Assembly: GCA_963521065.1 (NCBI GenBank)
Contig: CAUQTI010000025.1
Coordinates: forward strand, 1-44,712
Source: IOR16 sp963521065
GTDB taxonomy: Bacteria > Bacillota > Clostridia > Peptostreptococcales > Anaerovoracaceae
DNA: 44,712 nucleotides
Direction of reading: 5' to 3'
Positions within the stretch are counted from its first letter, which is position 1. Every line of letters starts with the position of its first letter. This document shows, piece by piece, positions 31,168-40,122 of the stretch. Under the pieces are notes generated by a model that saw only the letters and a list, made by a program, of their open reading frames with translations, had not been told where the DNA came from and did not search any database. Both the position numbers and the translations under genes were made by a program.

Positions 31168-31850
31168 TAGTTACAACCTCCTTCGTTCGCTTGGCTGCAT
31201 GCCTCTGAGGAAGCGCATCCGGCACAACCGTTTGCCTTGTTCTTGCTAGGCTTTCCGTTGGTCAGCTTATTTACAAGAGCAATTAAGCAGCCAAATACGA
31301 AGAATCCGCCCGGAGCAAGCACGAAGATTGCCATTGGATCAATCAATCCTGCGGTGATGTTTGCACCAAAGAGCTGACCGGAGCCTAAAAGCTCTCTTGT
31401 AGCACCCATCAAGAATAGTGCAAAGGTAAAGCCGATTCCCATACCAATGCCGTCTAATGCGGAATCAATTACGGAATTTTTATTTGCATACATTTCCGCA
31501 CGGCCTAAGATGATGCAGTTTACTACGATAAGCGGGATGTACAGGCCTAATGCTTTATCGAGAGCCGGCATATATGCTTTCAGCATAAATTGAACGATTG
31601 TTACAAAAGTCGCGATAACTACAACGTAGCAAGGGATTCTTACTTTGTCAGGAATGATATTTTTCAAAAGAGAGATAAAAATATTTGAAAAAACCAAAAC
31701 GACCATTGTGGAAAGACCCATACCGATTCCGTTCATTGCCTGCGTAGTTACGGCTAGTGTCGGACAAGTACCGAGTACCAGTACCAGTACTGGATTTTCT
31801 TTGATGATGCCTTTGGTTATAATACCCAATTTGCTTGGTGTGTTTTCCAT
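31167..31850 (-). CDS. rnfE: Rnf complex membrane subunit RnfE with Cys-rich tail
   Basis: This 227-residue membrane subunit is paralogous to RnfA: 'ENPVLVLVLGTCPTLAVTTQAMNGIGMG', 'PLIVVNCIILGRAEMYA', and 'GATRELLGSGQLFG'. The C-terminus is odd. After the last helix comes a soluble tail with C209-x2-C212-x5-C218-x7-C226, able in principle to bind a metal or cluster on the cytoplasmic side. The RnfE proteins I remember end soon after the last helix. The gene overlaps both neighbours by one base, and GGAGGTG precedes the ATG. Confidence 0.96.
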   Translation of the reverse strand: MENTPSKLGIITKGIIKENPVLVLVLGTCPTLAVTTQAMNGIGMGLSTMVVLVFSNIFISLLKNIIPDKVRIPCYVVVIATFVTIVQFMLKAYMPALDKALGLYIPLIVVNCIILGRAEMYANKNSVIDSALDGIGMGIGFTFALFLMGATRELLGSGQLFGANITAGLIDPMAIFVLAPGGFFVFGCLIALVNKLTNGKPSKNKANGCAGCASSEACSQANEGGCN

Positions 31851-32404
31851 TATAAAGCACCTCCTAATTCTGCATATTGTTCTAGGGCTGCGTGCACGCC
31901 GTTAAAGACTGCATTAGAAGTGAACGTAGCGCCGGTAATTCCGTCAACTTTTGTTCCTTCTCCACCTTCTACATTGGTAATTGCAGTTTGACCCACAAAT
32001 TTAGCCAAATGCTCCGGTGTCGTTGCCTTTGTACCGAGTCCCGGTGTTTCATTTGATGCGTCAGTTACTTTTACAGCAGTTACTGCACCGTTCTCATCAA
32101 GACCAGTCATAACGGTTACTGCACCGCCGAAGCCTTTAAACGCACTCGTGATTACGACACCAGTGCCGTTTGTTGCTTTATATACTTCCGTAACACCGTC
32201 AAGAAGCGCAACATCCATTTCTTCAAAACCATCTGCAGAGCTGAGTACTTCAGCACGAGCTGCATCCGCATTCTCTTTGGTGATTTTTTGAATAATGGGG
32301 GTAGTTACCTGGTACGTAGCGGCCAAAAGTAAAGTGGCTACAAGACAGATAACAACAAGCACAACAGTTGGTGCAAGATTCTCTTTAAAACTATTGTTTT
32401 GCAT
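31850..32404 (-). CDS. rnfG: Rnf complex flavoprotein RnfG
   Basis: This 184-residue extracytoplasmic subunit is anchored by an N-terminal helix ('VVLVVICLVATLLLAATYQV') and has an FMN-binding domain. The covalent FMN site is T160 in 'DGITGATFTS', the acceptor motif used by ApbE (encoded at 20594-21610). 'DASNETPGLGTKA' is the other family block. TAATG overlap with rnfD and a GGAGGTGAC site before the ATG show translational coupling. Confidence 0.96.
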   Translation of the reverse strand: MQNNSFKENLAPTVVLVVICLVATLLLAATYQVTTPIIQKITKENADAARAEVLSSADGFEEMDVALLDGVTEVYKATNGTGVVITSAFKGFGGAVTVMTGLDENGAVTAVKVTDASNETPGLGTKATTPEHLAKFVGQTAITNVEGGEGTKVDGITGATFTSNAVFNGVHAALEQYAELGGAL

Positions 32405-33357
32405 TATTTGTCACCTCCTGCAGGAATACCGTTTAGCTTCACGCGGGTAAGATTATCAATATGCGGTGTAAGGATGTTCATCAACAGGATTGCGAAAGAA
32501 ACTCCTTCCGGATAAGACGCATAAAGACGAATCACCATTGTCAGAAGACCACAGCCAATACCGAAAATAACCTTTCCTTTTGTAGTAATCGGGGAAGTTA
32601 CATAGTCGGTAGCCATAAAAATTGCACCAAGCATAACGCCGCCTGCGAAAATATGGAAGACTGGATCCAGACCCGTTGCTAATGCGAATAAGAACACGGT
32701 TCCGATGAAGCATACCGGAATTGTCGGCTCAATTACCTTTTTGATTACGAGGTAAATACCGCCGATTAAAAGTGCAAGTGCACTGACTTCACCGGTACAG
32801 CCGCCGATAAATCCTAAAAACATATCCATATTGGAAGGAACGTCCATACCTTTTGCAAACAAACCTAACGGGGTTGCTCCTGTAATGGCATCAGCGGTTT
32901 GCTGTGCTTTTGGGAGTACCCAAGTAGTCATTGGAGTCGCAAAGGAAATAAATAAAACGATACGTCCTACGATTGCGGGGTTTACAAAATTTTGTCCAAG
33001 ACCGCCAAATAGTTGTTTTACAATGACAACTGCAACAAAGCATCCAATAATCGCCATCCAGAAAGGAAGACCGGCAGGTAAGTTATAAGATAATAAAATA
33101 CCGGTTACAACAGCGCTCAAATCGGAAATGGTATCCGGGCGGCCTAATAATTTTCTGGTAACTGATTCAAATAATACACATGCAGCAACACAAACGGCCG
33201 TTAGTGCAAGTGCACGAAAACCGAATACAACCACTTCCATAATCAATGCAGGAATCAAAGCAATGCAGACGTCAAGCATGATGTTGGAGGTGTTGACAGG
33301 AGCCACTACATGCGGTGCGGAAGAAACAATTAAGTTTCCGTGTTTCATTTTACCCAT
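32404..33357 (-). CDS. rnfD: Rnf complex membrane flavoprotein RnfD
   Basis: This 317-residue membrane subunit with about ten helices carries a second covalent FMN. The acceptor threonine is T162 in 'ADAITGATPLG'. Further family segments are 'SAPHVVAPVNTSNIMLDV' at the N-terminus, 'TGILLSYNLPAGLPFWMA' and 'GGLGQNFVNPAIVGR'. Electrons pass through it during Na+ or H+ translocation. The start overlaps the rnfC stop by one base, and GGAGGAAAG precedes it. Confidence 0.97.
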   Translation of the reverse strand: MGKMKHGNLIVSSAPHVVAPVNTSNIMLDVCIALIPALIMEVVVFGFRALALTAVCVAACVLFESVTRKLLGRPDTISDLSAVVTGILLSYNLPAGLPFWMAIIGCFVAVVIVKQLFGGLGQNFVNPAIVGRIVLFISFATPMTTWVLPKAQQTADAITGATPLGLFAKGMDVPSNMDMFLGFIGGCTGEVSALALLIGGIYLVIKKVIEPTIPVCFIGTVFLFALATGLDPVFHIFAGGVMLGAIFMATDYVTSPITTKGKVIFGIGCGLLTMVIRLYASYPEGVSFAILLMNILTPHIDNLTRVKLNGIPAGGDK

Positions 33358-34670
33358 TATTTCTTTCCTCCTTCCGCTAATACGAGACTTTTTCCTAATT
33401 TATTGATAAAGCTTAATTGTTTTCTTGCAGGACAGACGTAAGTACAGCAACCACAGTCCATACAAGACATAACGTGATAGTTCTTCAATGCATCGACATC
33501 TTTTCTTTCAAAAGCTTTGAAAAGAGCGGTAGGCATCAAATTCATCGGACAGGCTTTTACACATCTGCCGCAGTTAATGCAGGCAGTTTCCGTGTTCATA
33601 TTAGCAAAGGAAGCGTCGAAAGCAAGGATTGCGTTGTTTCCTTTAATAATACATTTTCCGTCATCCGGAAGCGCACGTCCCATCATAGGACCACCCATTA
33701 AAATTTTCTTCGGCTCGCCTGTATAGCCGCCGCAGAATTCGATGATATCAATGATTGGAGTACCAATCAGAACCTCTACATTTTTTGGCTCTTTGATTAC
33801 GTTTCCGTCTACCGTCAGACTCTTGGATACAAGAGGCATACCGGAATCCAGGAATTGCTGGAGCTTTAAAACTGTCGTTACGTTGGAAACAATCACGCCG
33901 ACATCAGCAGGAAGCTTTCCGGCAATCAGATGCTTTCCGGTGCACTCGTAAATAAGAACACGTTCTGCACCCTGCGGGTATTGTTGCAGTAATTCGCAGA
34001 CACTGATATTCGGTTCATTTTTTACCAGTTCATTGAACTTTGCAATCGCATCCGGCTTATTTCCTTCAATACCGATAATAGCTTGTTTCAGATTTAAATA
34101 TTTCAGAATATTTTTTGTGCCTTTTACGATTTCTTCCGCATGATCAAGCATTGTCATGTGGTCGACTGTGATGTAAGGCTCACATTCTGCACCGTTTAAA
34201 ATCAGAGTATCAACCTCTTCCGGATTTCTTGGGTTGTACTTAATGTGGGTAGGAAATGCAGCACCGCCCAATCCCACAAGACCACAGGCACGCACTGCTG
34301 CCAAAAATTCTTCCTTGTTGCTTACAGCAGGAGGAACTACGGTTTCGGCGATTTCCTGCTTGCCGTCTGTTGTGATCTCAATGCTGGTATCAACGATACC
34401 TTGTGCAGTCATACCCTTAACAAGAGCGGTGACTTCTCCTGATACACTGGAGTGAATCGGAGCACACATTGGAGCCGCATTGTCTCCAATTAATTGACCA
34501 ACCTTAACATGATCGCCGACTGCGACCGTTGGCTGGCAAGGCGCACCAATGTGCTGAACCATTGGAATGTACACTTTTTCCGGTACTGGCATCTGAACGA
34601 TGGTCTGTCCGGCAGTGTTTTTACAATGGTTGACATGGATACCCTTTAGATGTTTTGAAACTGAACTCAT
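33357..34670 (-). CDS. rnfC: Rnf complex NADH-binding subunit RnfC
   Basis: This 437-residue peripheral subunit passes electrons from the complex to NAD+. It has an N-terminal barrel-sandwich part ('QHIGAPCQPTVAVGDHVKVGQLIG'), a Rossmann/FMN segment ('RACGLVGLGGAAFPTHIKY'), a SLBB-like part and two ferredoxin motifs ('CINCGRCVKACP', 'CMDCGCCTYVCP'). The frame opens at 34721, but the ATG at 34670, preceded by AAGGAGAGAG, is the natural start. It is the first gene of rnfCDGEAB. Confidence 0.97.
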   Translation of the reverse strand: MSSVSKHLKGIHVNHCKNTAGQTIVQMPVPEKVYIPMVQHIGAPCQPTVAVGDHVKVGQLIGDNAAPMCAPIHSSVSGEVTALVKGMTAQGIVDTSIEITTDGKQEIAETVVPPAVSNKEEFLAAVRACGLVGLGGAAFPTHIKYNPRNPEEVDTLILNGAECEPYITVDHMTMLDHAEEIVKGTKNILKYLNLKQAIIGIEGNKPDAIAKFNELVKNEPNISVCELLQQYPQGAERVLIYECTGKHLIAGKLPADVGVIVSNVTTVLKLQQFLDSGMPLVSKSLTVDGNVIKEPKNVEVLIGTPIIDIIEFCGGYTGEPKKILMGGPMMGRALPDDGKCIIKGNNAILAFDASFANMNTETACINCGRCVKACPMNLMPTALFKAFERKDVDALKNYHVMSCMDCGCCTYVCPARKQLSFINKLGKSLVLAEGGKK

Positions 34671-35063
34671 AAACTCTCTCTCCTTATCTAGCCTTGTCAA
34701 AAATTGTAGAATTTTAACCATTTCCTTCGTAGTTTTGTCTACACTTGAAAAGGTGGAAGACTCTCTGATTTACAGAAATAATATTGGCAAAATCGCATAA
34801 GAGCCTACAATAATAAAGAATACACCTATTTCACAATTCTGTAAAGTCCTTTTGTCGAGAAGGCGTGGGGAAAAGCAATACAAATTGTGTTTTTCTATCA
34901 AAAATTAAGACGTAAATTAAAGCGGTTGTTTTTATTTAAGAAACAGCCGGTGGGCTGTGGATGGTAGCGCAGCGTAAAATGAAAAGAGAAGCACAGGCTT
35001 TTTCCCGAAGATGGCAGTACTACGATGCTATCTTATGCTTTGCATTTTGCTCTTACAACTCTT
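34671..35063. other. Intergenic region between rnfC and the APC permease gene
   Basis: This holds the rnf promoter (34817-34845) and a small CAGCC/GGCTG hairpin at about 34944-34957, followed on the minus strand by TTTCTT, a weak terminator candidate for the permease gene. A 59-codon + strand frame from about 34961 has no ribosome site and runs into the permease gene, so I do not call it. Nothing else is evident. Confidence 0.5.
34817..34845 (-). promoter_or_regulatory. Promoter of the rnf operon
   Basis: On the minus strand TTTACA (34845-34840) and TATTCT (34822-34817) have a 17-base spacer. The leader to rnfC is about 140 bases. I see no Rex-type operator. Confidence 0.65.
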
Positions 35064-36422
35064 TTAAAGAGATTCGGAGGCTTTTGGTTTTGGATGTTTT
35101 TTCCCGTAATATATCCAGCCGAACAAAAGCGCGCTGACGCAAATCAAGACATAAATCAGGAACAGTGGATTTTGCAGCCCTGCGGTCATGATAAAAAGAG
35201 AGCCTGCAGAAGCCAAGAGCGGAAAAACAACACCTTTGATCCGACTTTGTATGATTCCCTTTTTCCACAAGACAAAAACCTGGTAATACAGGAAGATGTA
35301 TAAAGCATACCCTACAACAATCGCAATTTCTGAGACATCCGAATTCGAAAGAAGATTGTATTTCATCGTCATGTAATGAATGCCCCACCAAACTGCGGTG
35401 ACAATAAAGCAAAATAGAGAAGAGAGAACCGGAATGTTAGAGCTCTCGTTGATGGTTTTTAATGCTTTTATGGGCAAGGCTTCCTTTAAAGCAAGGGAAT
35501 AAGGGATTCGTATATAGGCGAGGATAATGCCGTTTACCGTACCCATCACGGAAATTACAACAAAGACCATAAACAGCTTTGCAATGTTTTTCCCAAATAA
35601 AGCGTTACAGGCTGCAACTGCGCTTCCGTCTCCAAGCCGCATGACTTCACTCACGTTTAATGCTGAGCAGATGCCGATAAAATAGAGCAGATAACAGGCT
35701 AAAATAAACAGCGGTGCCGCAACGAGGGCACGGGGCATATTCTTTTTAGAATCCTTTACTTCATGTGCAATCGCCGTTGCGATAATCCAGCCGTCAAAAG
35801 AGTAGGCAATCGGTCCGATTCCTGCAATCCAGCCAAAGGTATCAGAAGATGCGGTGCTTTGAAGCGGCTCTGCTGAAAGTATACGATCAGGGGTGCCGAG
35901 TAGGATTCCTGCAAGTGCAATGGCAAACAGCGGAATCAATTTAATGAGCGTAGAAGCATTTTGAAAAAAGCCGCCGATTTTTGCAGAAAGTGTGTTGTAT
36001 GCAAAACAAATGATAAACCATAAAATACCAATTAAAACCTGTCCGTTCAGACCTAAATTCCAGTTAAAAAGCTGGGACATGTAAATACCGATGACCCATG
36101 AAACGACGACAACAAGCGCAGGGTAGTAAATTAAAACTTGAAACCAGCCGAAGGCTGCACCAAAGCGCGGGCTTACAAATTCTTCGGCATACGTGATAAA
36201 GCCGCCTGGATTATCCGTCAATCCGGCGAGCTGGCTAATGCTTAAAGAACCAAAAATAATAGAAAATGCAGCAATACAGAACAACAAAATGCCAAGCATT
36301 ACGCTGCCTTTTGTGTAGATTAAAATGTTGTCAGATTTGAAAAAAATTCCTGAACCGATTACAATGCCGACAATCATTGTGATCGAGGTTGAAAGGCCGT
36401 ATTGCCTTTTTTGGTTGTCCAT
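35064..36422 (-). CDS. APC superfamily amino acid permease
   Basis: This membrane transporter of about 452 residues and twelve segments is of the amino acid-polyamine-organocation type. The first helix carries the substrate-backbone motif 'VGIVIGSGIFFKSD'. It continues with 'LAGLTDNPGGFITYAEEFVSPRFGAAFGW', 'FDGWIIATAIAHEVKDSKKNMPRAL' and 'LALKEALPIKALKTINESSNIPVLS'. The pattern resembles the SteT/L-amino acid antiporter group, but the substrate is open. The frame runs upstream to 36638; AAGGAG before the ATG at 36422 decides the start. A 14-bp inverted repeat overlaps its promoter. Confidence 0.9.
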   Translation of the reverse strand: MDNQKRQYGLSTSITMIVGIVIGSGIFFKSDNILIYTKGSVMLGILLFCIAAFSIIFGSLSISQLAGLTDNPGGFITYAEEFVSPRFGAAFGWFQVLIYYPALVVVVSWVIGIYMSQLFNWNLGLNGQVLIGILWFIICFAYNTLSAKIGGFFQNASTLIKLIPLFAIALAGILLGTPDRILSAEPLQSTASSDTFGWIAGIGPIAYSFDGWIIATAIAHEVKDSKKNMPRALVAAPLFILACYLLYFIGICSALNVSEVMRLGDGSAVAACNALFGKNIAKLFMVFVVISVMGTVNGIILAYIRIPYSLALKEALPIKALKTINESSNIPVLSSLFCFIVTAVWWGIHYMTMKYNLLSNSDVSEIAIVVGYALYIFLYYQVFVLWKKGIIQSRIKGVVFPLLASAGSLFIMTAGLQNPLFLIYVLICVSALLFGWIYYGKKHPKPKASESL

Positions 36423-36464
36423 CGTTAGCTCCTTCAAAATAAGATTATGATTTTTTACATTCCT

Positions 36465-36493
36465 ATCATATAGAATAGACCTTTTAAGGTCAA
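36465..36493 (-). promoter_or_regulatory. Promoter and palindrome of the APC permease gene
   Basis: On the minus strand TTGACC (36493-36488) and TATGAT (36470-36465) have a 17-base spacer. The perfect inverted repeat GACCTT-TT-AAGGTC at 36478-36491 overlaps the -35 hexamer and spacer, a position suited to a repressor operator. Confidence 0.6.
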
Positions 36494-36602
36494 GCATCAA
36501 AAAGATTGCCTTATCAGGGCGGGAGTGATAAAATAAACAACGAGCTTTTGTTCTTGCATACATATAAAATGTAAGAAAAAAACGAAGAACGGAGTATGTG
36601 TT

Positions 36603-38315
36603 ATGAGTAGCAATAAATATAAAGATGACCTTTATCAAAACCGTCCAATAAGGGACTTAAAAGATATGATATGCACTTCTGCGGAATTATATCAGGAGAA
36701 GGCGGCGTACCTTGTGAAGGACAAGCCCGGCGGTGTATATCGGCCAATTTCTTTCCGCCAGTTAAAAGAAGATATTGACAGTTTGGGAACTGCTTTTATG
36801 GATTTAAAGCTGACTGGAAAAAAGGTTGCACTAATTGGGGAGAACCGTTATGAATGGATTGTTTCTTACCTCGCAGTTGCAAACGGAATGGGCGTCATCG
36901 TGCCGCTAGATAGAGAATTGTCTTCGGGAGAAATTCGAAATTTATTAGAGCGCGCTGAGGTGGAGGCGATTATTTTTTCCGCAAAGGTGGAGCACAAGGT
37001 ATTTGATGCGCTGGAAGGCGTAGAAGGTGTAAATTGTGTTATCAGTATGGATGCGGCGTTTGAAAATAACAATATTTTGTCATTGAAGCAACTTTTGGAA
37101 CGCGGGAGGAAGCTGATCGCAGAAGAAAACCGCTATTTTATTGATGCGCAGATTGACCCGGAAGAAATGCACATGCTTTTGTTTACATCGGGGACGACCG
37201 GGATGGCGAAAGGAGTTATGCTTTCCCATAAAAATATCTGTGCAAATGTCTATAATATGTCCCAATATGTGAATGTAAGCGATAATCAGATTGGGCTTTC
37301 TGTTTTGCCAATGCATCATACTTACGAATTTACCTGTCATAACATGACTTCCCTATACCAGGGCTGCAGCATTGCTATTTGTGAAGGACTGAAATATATC
37401 GTGAAGAATATGGCAGAAGCGAAAGCAACCGTAATGCTTGGCGTCCCTCTTATCTTTGAATCGATGCATAAAAAAGTATGGAAAAAAGCAGAGGCGACCG
37501 GAAAAGCGGATAAGATGAGAGCGGCGATTGCCGTCTCGAAAACACTGAACAAGTTTAACATAAAGGCGGCGAAAAAGCTCTTTAAAACAGTGCACCAAGG
37601 ATTGGGTGGACATATGCGTCTGCTCATAGTGGGGGCGGCTGCCGTTGACCCGCAGGTAGTGTCTGATTTTAATGCGATGGGGATTACAATGATACAGGGT
37701 TACGGTATGACAGAGAATTCTCCAATCATTGCGGTGAACATGGATCGTTATCATAAGGATGCGGCCGCAGGCCTGCCGATGCCGGGAACGGAAATTAAAA
37801 TTATCGACAAAGATGAAAACGGAGTCGGCGAAATCATTTGTAAAGGGGATTCTGTAATGATTGGATACTATAAAGACCCCGAAGAGACGGAAAAAGTCTT
37901 GCGCGATGGGTGGCTTTATACAGGTGATTACGGATATTTTGACAAAGACGGTTTTTTATATATTTCAGGACGTAAAAAAAATGTAATCGTCACGAAAAAC
38001 GGGAAGAATATTTTTCCGGAAGAAGTGGAATTTTATTTAGGGAAGAGTGATTACATCAAAGAAGTGCTTGTTTTTGGAGAAGAGGACGAGAAATCCGGAG
38101 AGACCATCGTCTTTGCTGAGATTGTACCGGAATATAGTGCAATTGAGGAGAAATTCGGAAAACTTTCGGAAGAAGCACTGCGGAAGCTCCTAAAGAAGGT
38201 CATTGATGAAACAAATGATGATATGGCGGTATACAAGCGTGTTAAACGCTTTAAAGTTCGCGAAGAAGAATTCGAAAAGACAACAACGAAAAAGATAAAG
38301 CGGATTTATAAATAA
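36603..38315 (+). CDS. AMP-binding acyl-CoA ligase, first of a tandem pair
   Basis: This 570-residue adenylate-forming enzyme probably activates a fatty or other carboxylic acid to acyl-CoA through an acyl-AMP intermediate. Visible are the P-loop-like A3 motif 'LLFTSGTTGMAKGVMLSH', 'QGYGMTENSPI' (A5), 'YTGDYGYFDKDGFLYISGR' (A7/A8) and the C-terminal 'KNGKNIFPEE...KTTTKKIKR' with the catalytic lysine region. Its layout is that of long-chain acyl-CoA synthetases (FadD/ACSL type). A close paralogue follows 19 bases downstream. GGAG precedes the ATG. Confidence 0.9.
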   Translation: MSSNKYKDDLYQNRPIRDLKDMICTSAELYQEKAAYLVKDKPGGVYRPISFRQLKEDIDSLGTAFMDLKLTGKKVALIGENRYEWIVSYLAVANGMGVIVPLDRELSSGEIRNLLERAEVEAIIFSAKVEHKVFDALEGVEGVNCVISMDAAFENNNILSLKQLLERGRKLIAEENRYFIDAQIDPEEMHMLLFTSGTTGMAKGVMLSHKNICANVYNMSQYVNVSDNQIGLSVLPMHHTYEFTCHNMTSLYQGCSIAICEGLKYIVKNMAEAKATVMLGVPLIFESMHKKVWKKAEATGKADKMRAAIAVSKTLNKFNIKAAKKLFKTVHQGLGGHMRLLIVGAAAVDPQVVSDFNAMGITMIQGYGMTENSPIIAVNMDRYHKDAAAGLPMPGTEIKIIDKDENGVGEIICKGDSVMIGYYKDPEETEKVLRDGWLYTGDYGYFDKDGFLYISGRKKNVIVTKNGKNIFPEEVEFYLGKSDYIKEVLVFGEEDEKSGETIVFAEIVPEYSAIEEKFGKLSEEALRKLLKKVIDETNDDMAVYKRVKRFKVREEEFEKTTTKKIKRIYK

Positions 38316-38334
38316 AAGAAATGGAGAATTTGGA

Positions 38335-40113
38335 ATGGCAGCTGCAGACAATAAACAATGGGCGGTAGCGCAAATAGAGAAAATAAAAAACAGTCCGGAT
38401 TCCAGAGTTCGCTATCGGGATATCCGACCGATTGCCGATATAAGAGACATGTTTCTTTCCAGCGTGAAGCTGCATGGCGAGCGACCTGCCTTTTTTGTGA
38501 AGGACGAGCCCGGCGGACCGTATCGAGGCATCACTTACCGTAAGGCAAAAGAAGATATGGACGCGCTTGGCACGGCACTGCTTTCTATGGGGCTTTCCGG
38601 AAAGAGAATCGGCATCATTGGTGAGAACAGTTACCAATGGGCGTTGGCATATCTGGCAGCCGTAAGCGGAGTGGGAATCGTTGTTCCTCTTGATAAGGAG
38701 CTGCCGGAAAATGAGCTTCTCCATTTGGTACAGGAAGCGGAGATTGAATGCATTTTTTTCGATAAAAAGTATGAAGCGCTGTTTCGCAGCATGAAAGAGA
38801 GTGGGCAGACAAAGCTTTTATTTTTGATAAACATGAGAGGGTTAGAAATTGCGGAAGATACGATTTCACAAAAAAGCCTTCTTGAAATTGGATATAACCT
38901 GTTAAAAAATGGGAATCGTGATTTTTTGGATGCAGAGATTGATGCAGAAGCGATGAGCATACTCTTATTCACCTCAGGGACGACGGGACTCTCAAAAGGC
39001 GTTATGCTTTCACATAGAAACATTGCAGCAGATTTGATGGCAATGGTCAGCTTGGTTCATATTGTGAAGGAAGATGTCTTTTTTTCTGTCTTGCCAATCC
39101 ACCATACCTATGAATGCACCTGCGGATTTTTATGTCCTTTATTCTGCGGCTCTGCGATTGCGTATTGTGAGGGCTTAAAATACATTACAAAAAATCTCGT
39201 AGAAGCAAGACCCACTATTTTTTTATGCGTGCCTCTCATTTTGGAAAATCTATATAGCAAGATTTGGAAGACGGCAAAGAAAAAAGGTGCAGATAAGAAA
39301 CTGACAAAGATATTGAAGCTCAATCGTTATACAAAGAAACTAAAACTGGATTTGGCGCCGCTACTTTTGAAGTCAGTGACTTCCGTATTCGGTGGACGAT
39401 TGCGCCTTTTGATTGCAGGAGGTGCTCCGGTGGACCCGGCGGTCATTGAGGGGATTCAAGGGTTTGGTATCAACTGTCTGCAAGGATATGGCTTGACGGA
39501 ATGCGGCCCGATTGCGGCATTGAATCCCGATGTGAAGCCCAATGCTTCCTCGGCCGGCTGCATGCCGCCCGGAATGGAGTGTAAAATCGTAGATGTAGAT
39601 GATGCCGGGATTGGTGAAATCTGCGTCCGCGGAGAAAATATTATGATGGGGTACTACAATAATCCACAGGCTTCCTCAGAAGTGCTCAGAGAAGGGTGGT
39701 TTCACACGGGAGACCTGGGTTATATAGATAAGGATGGATTTTTGTACATTACAGGCAGGAAAAAGAATGTAATTATTACGAAAAACGGAAAAAATGTATT
39801 TCCCGAGGAGCTGGAGTATTACTTAAATAAAATTCCGTATGTAGAGGAATGCCTCGTGTCAGGCAGACTGCGGCCAGAGGATGGCGAGACGGTCATTTTT
39901 GCAGCGATAAAACCGGACTATGAGGAGCTGGAAGAGGTCCTTGGAAAAGACTTTGAACAGGAGCTGGCACAGCAACTGATTTGGAAGAAGATTGATGAGT
40001 TAAATAAAAAGCAGCCCATATATAAGAGGATACACCGGATGGAACTGCGTGAAAATGAATTTGAAAAAACGACGGCAAGAAAAATAAAAAGATATGCACA
40101 AGCAAATCACTAG
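38335..40113 (+). CDS. AMP-binding acyl-CoA ligase, second of a tandem pair
   Basis: This 592-residue protein is collinear with the preceding ligase and shares most motifs: 'LLFTSGTTGLSKGVMLSHRN', 'QGYGLTECGPI', 'HTGDLGYIDKDGFLYITGR' and 'KNGKNVFPEELEYYL'. An N-terminal extension of about 25 residues precedes the shared start ('IADIRDMFLSSVKLHGERPAFFVKDEPGGPYRGIT'). The pair clearly arose by tandem duplication and has since diverged, so different acyl substrates are likely. The homoserine dehydrogenase-like gene starts ten bases after its stop, suggesting one operon of three genes. Confidence 0.9.
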   Translation: MAAADNKQWAVAQIEKIKNSPDSRVRYRDIRPIADIRDMFLSSVKLHGERPAFFVKDEPGGPYRGITYRKAKEDMDALGTALLSMGLSGKRIGIIGENSYQWALAYLAAVSGVGIVVPLDKELPENELLHLVQEAEIECIFFDKKYEALFRSMKESGQTKLLFLINMRGLEIAEDTISQKSLLEIGYNLLKNGNRDFLDAEIDAEAMSILLFTSGTTGLSKGVMLSHRNIAADLMAMVSLVHIVKEDVFFSVLPIHHTYECTCGFLCPLFCGSAIAYCEGLKYITKNLVEARPTIFLCVPLILENLYSKIWKTAKKKGADKKLTKILKLNRYTKKLKLDLAPLLLKSVTSVFGGRLRLLIAGGAPVDPAVIEGIQGFGINCLQGYGLTECGPIAALNPDVKPNASSAGCMPPGMECKIVDVDDAGIGEICVRGENIMMGYYNNPQASSEVLREGWFHTGDLGYIDKDGFLYITGRKKNVIITKNGKNVFPEELEYYLNKIPYVEECLVSGRLRPEDGETVIFAAIKPDYEELEEVLGKDFEQELAQQLIWKKIDELNKKQPIYKRIHRMELRENEFEKTTARKIKRYAQANH

Positions 40114-40122
40114 GAGAAGTAA

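Noticed and set aside
34671..34900. Rex-type redox operator before rnfC
   Set aside because: I looked for TTGTTAA-N6-TTAACAA-like palindromes near the promoter and found none convincing.
34961..35140. 59-codon + strand frame in the rnfC/permease gap
   Set aside because: No ribosome binding site, no family features, and its second half lies inside the permease gene on the other strand.
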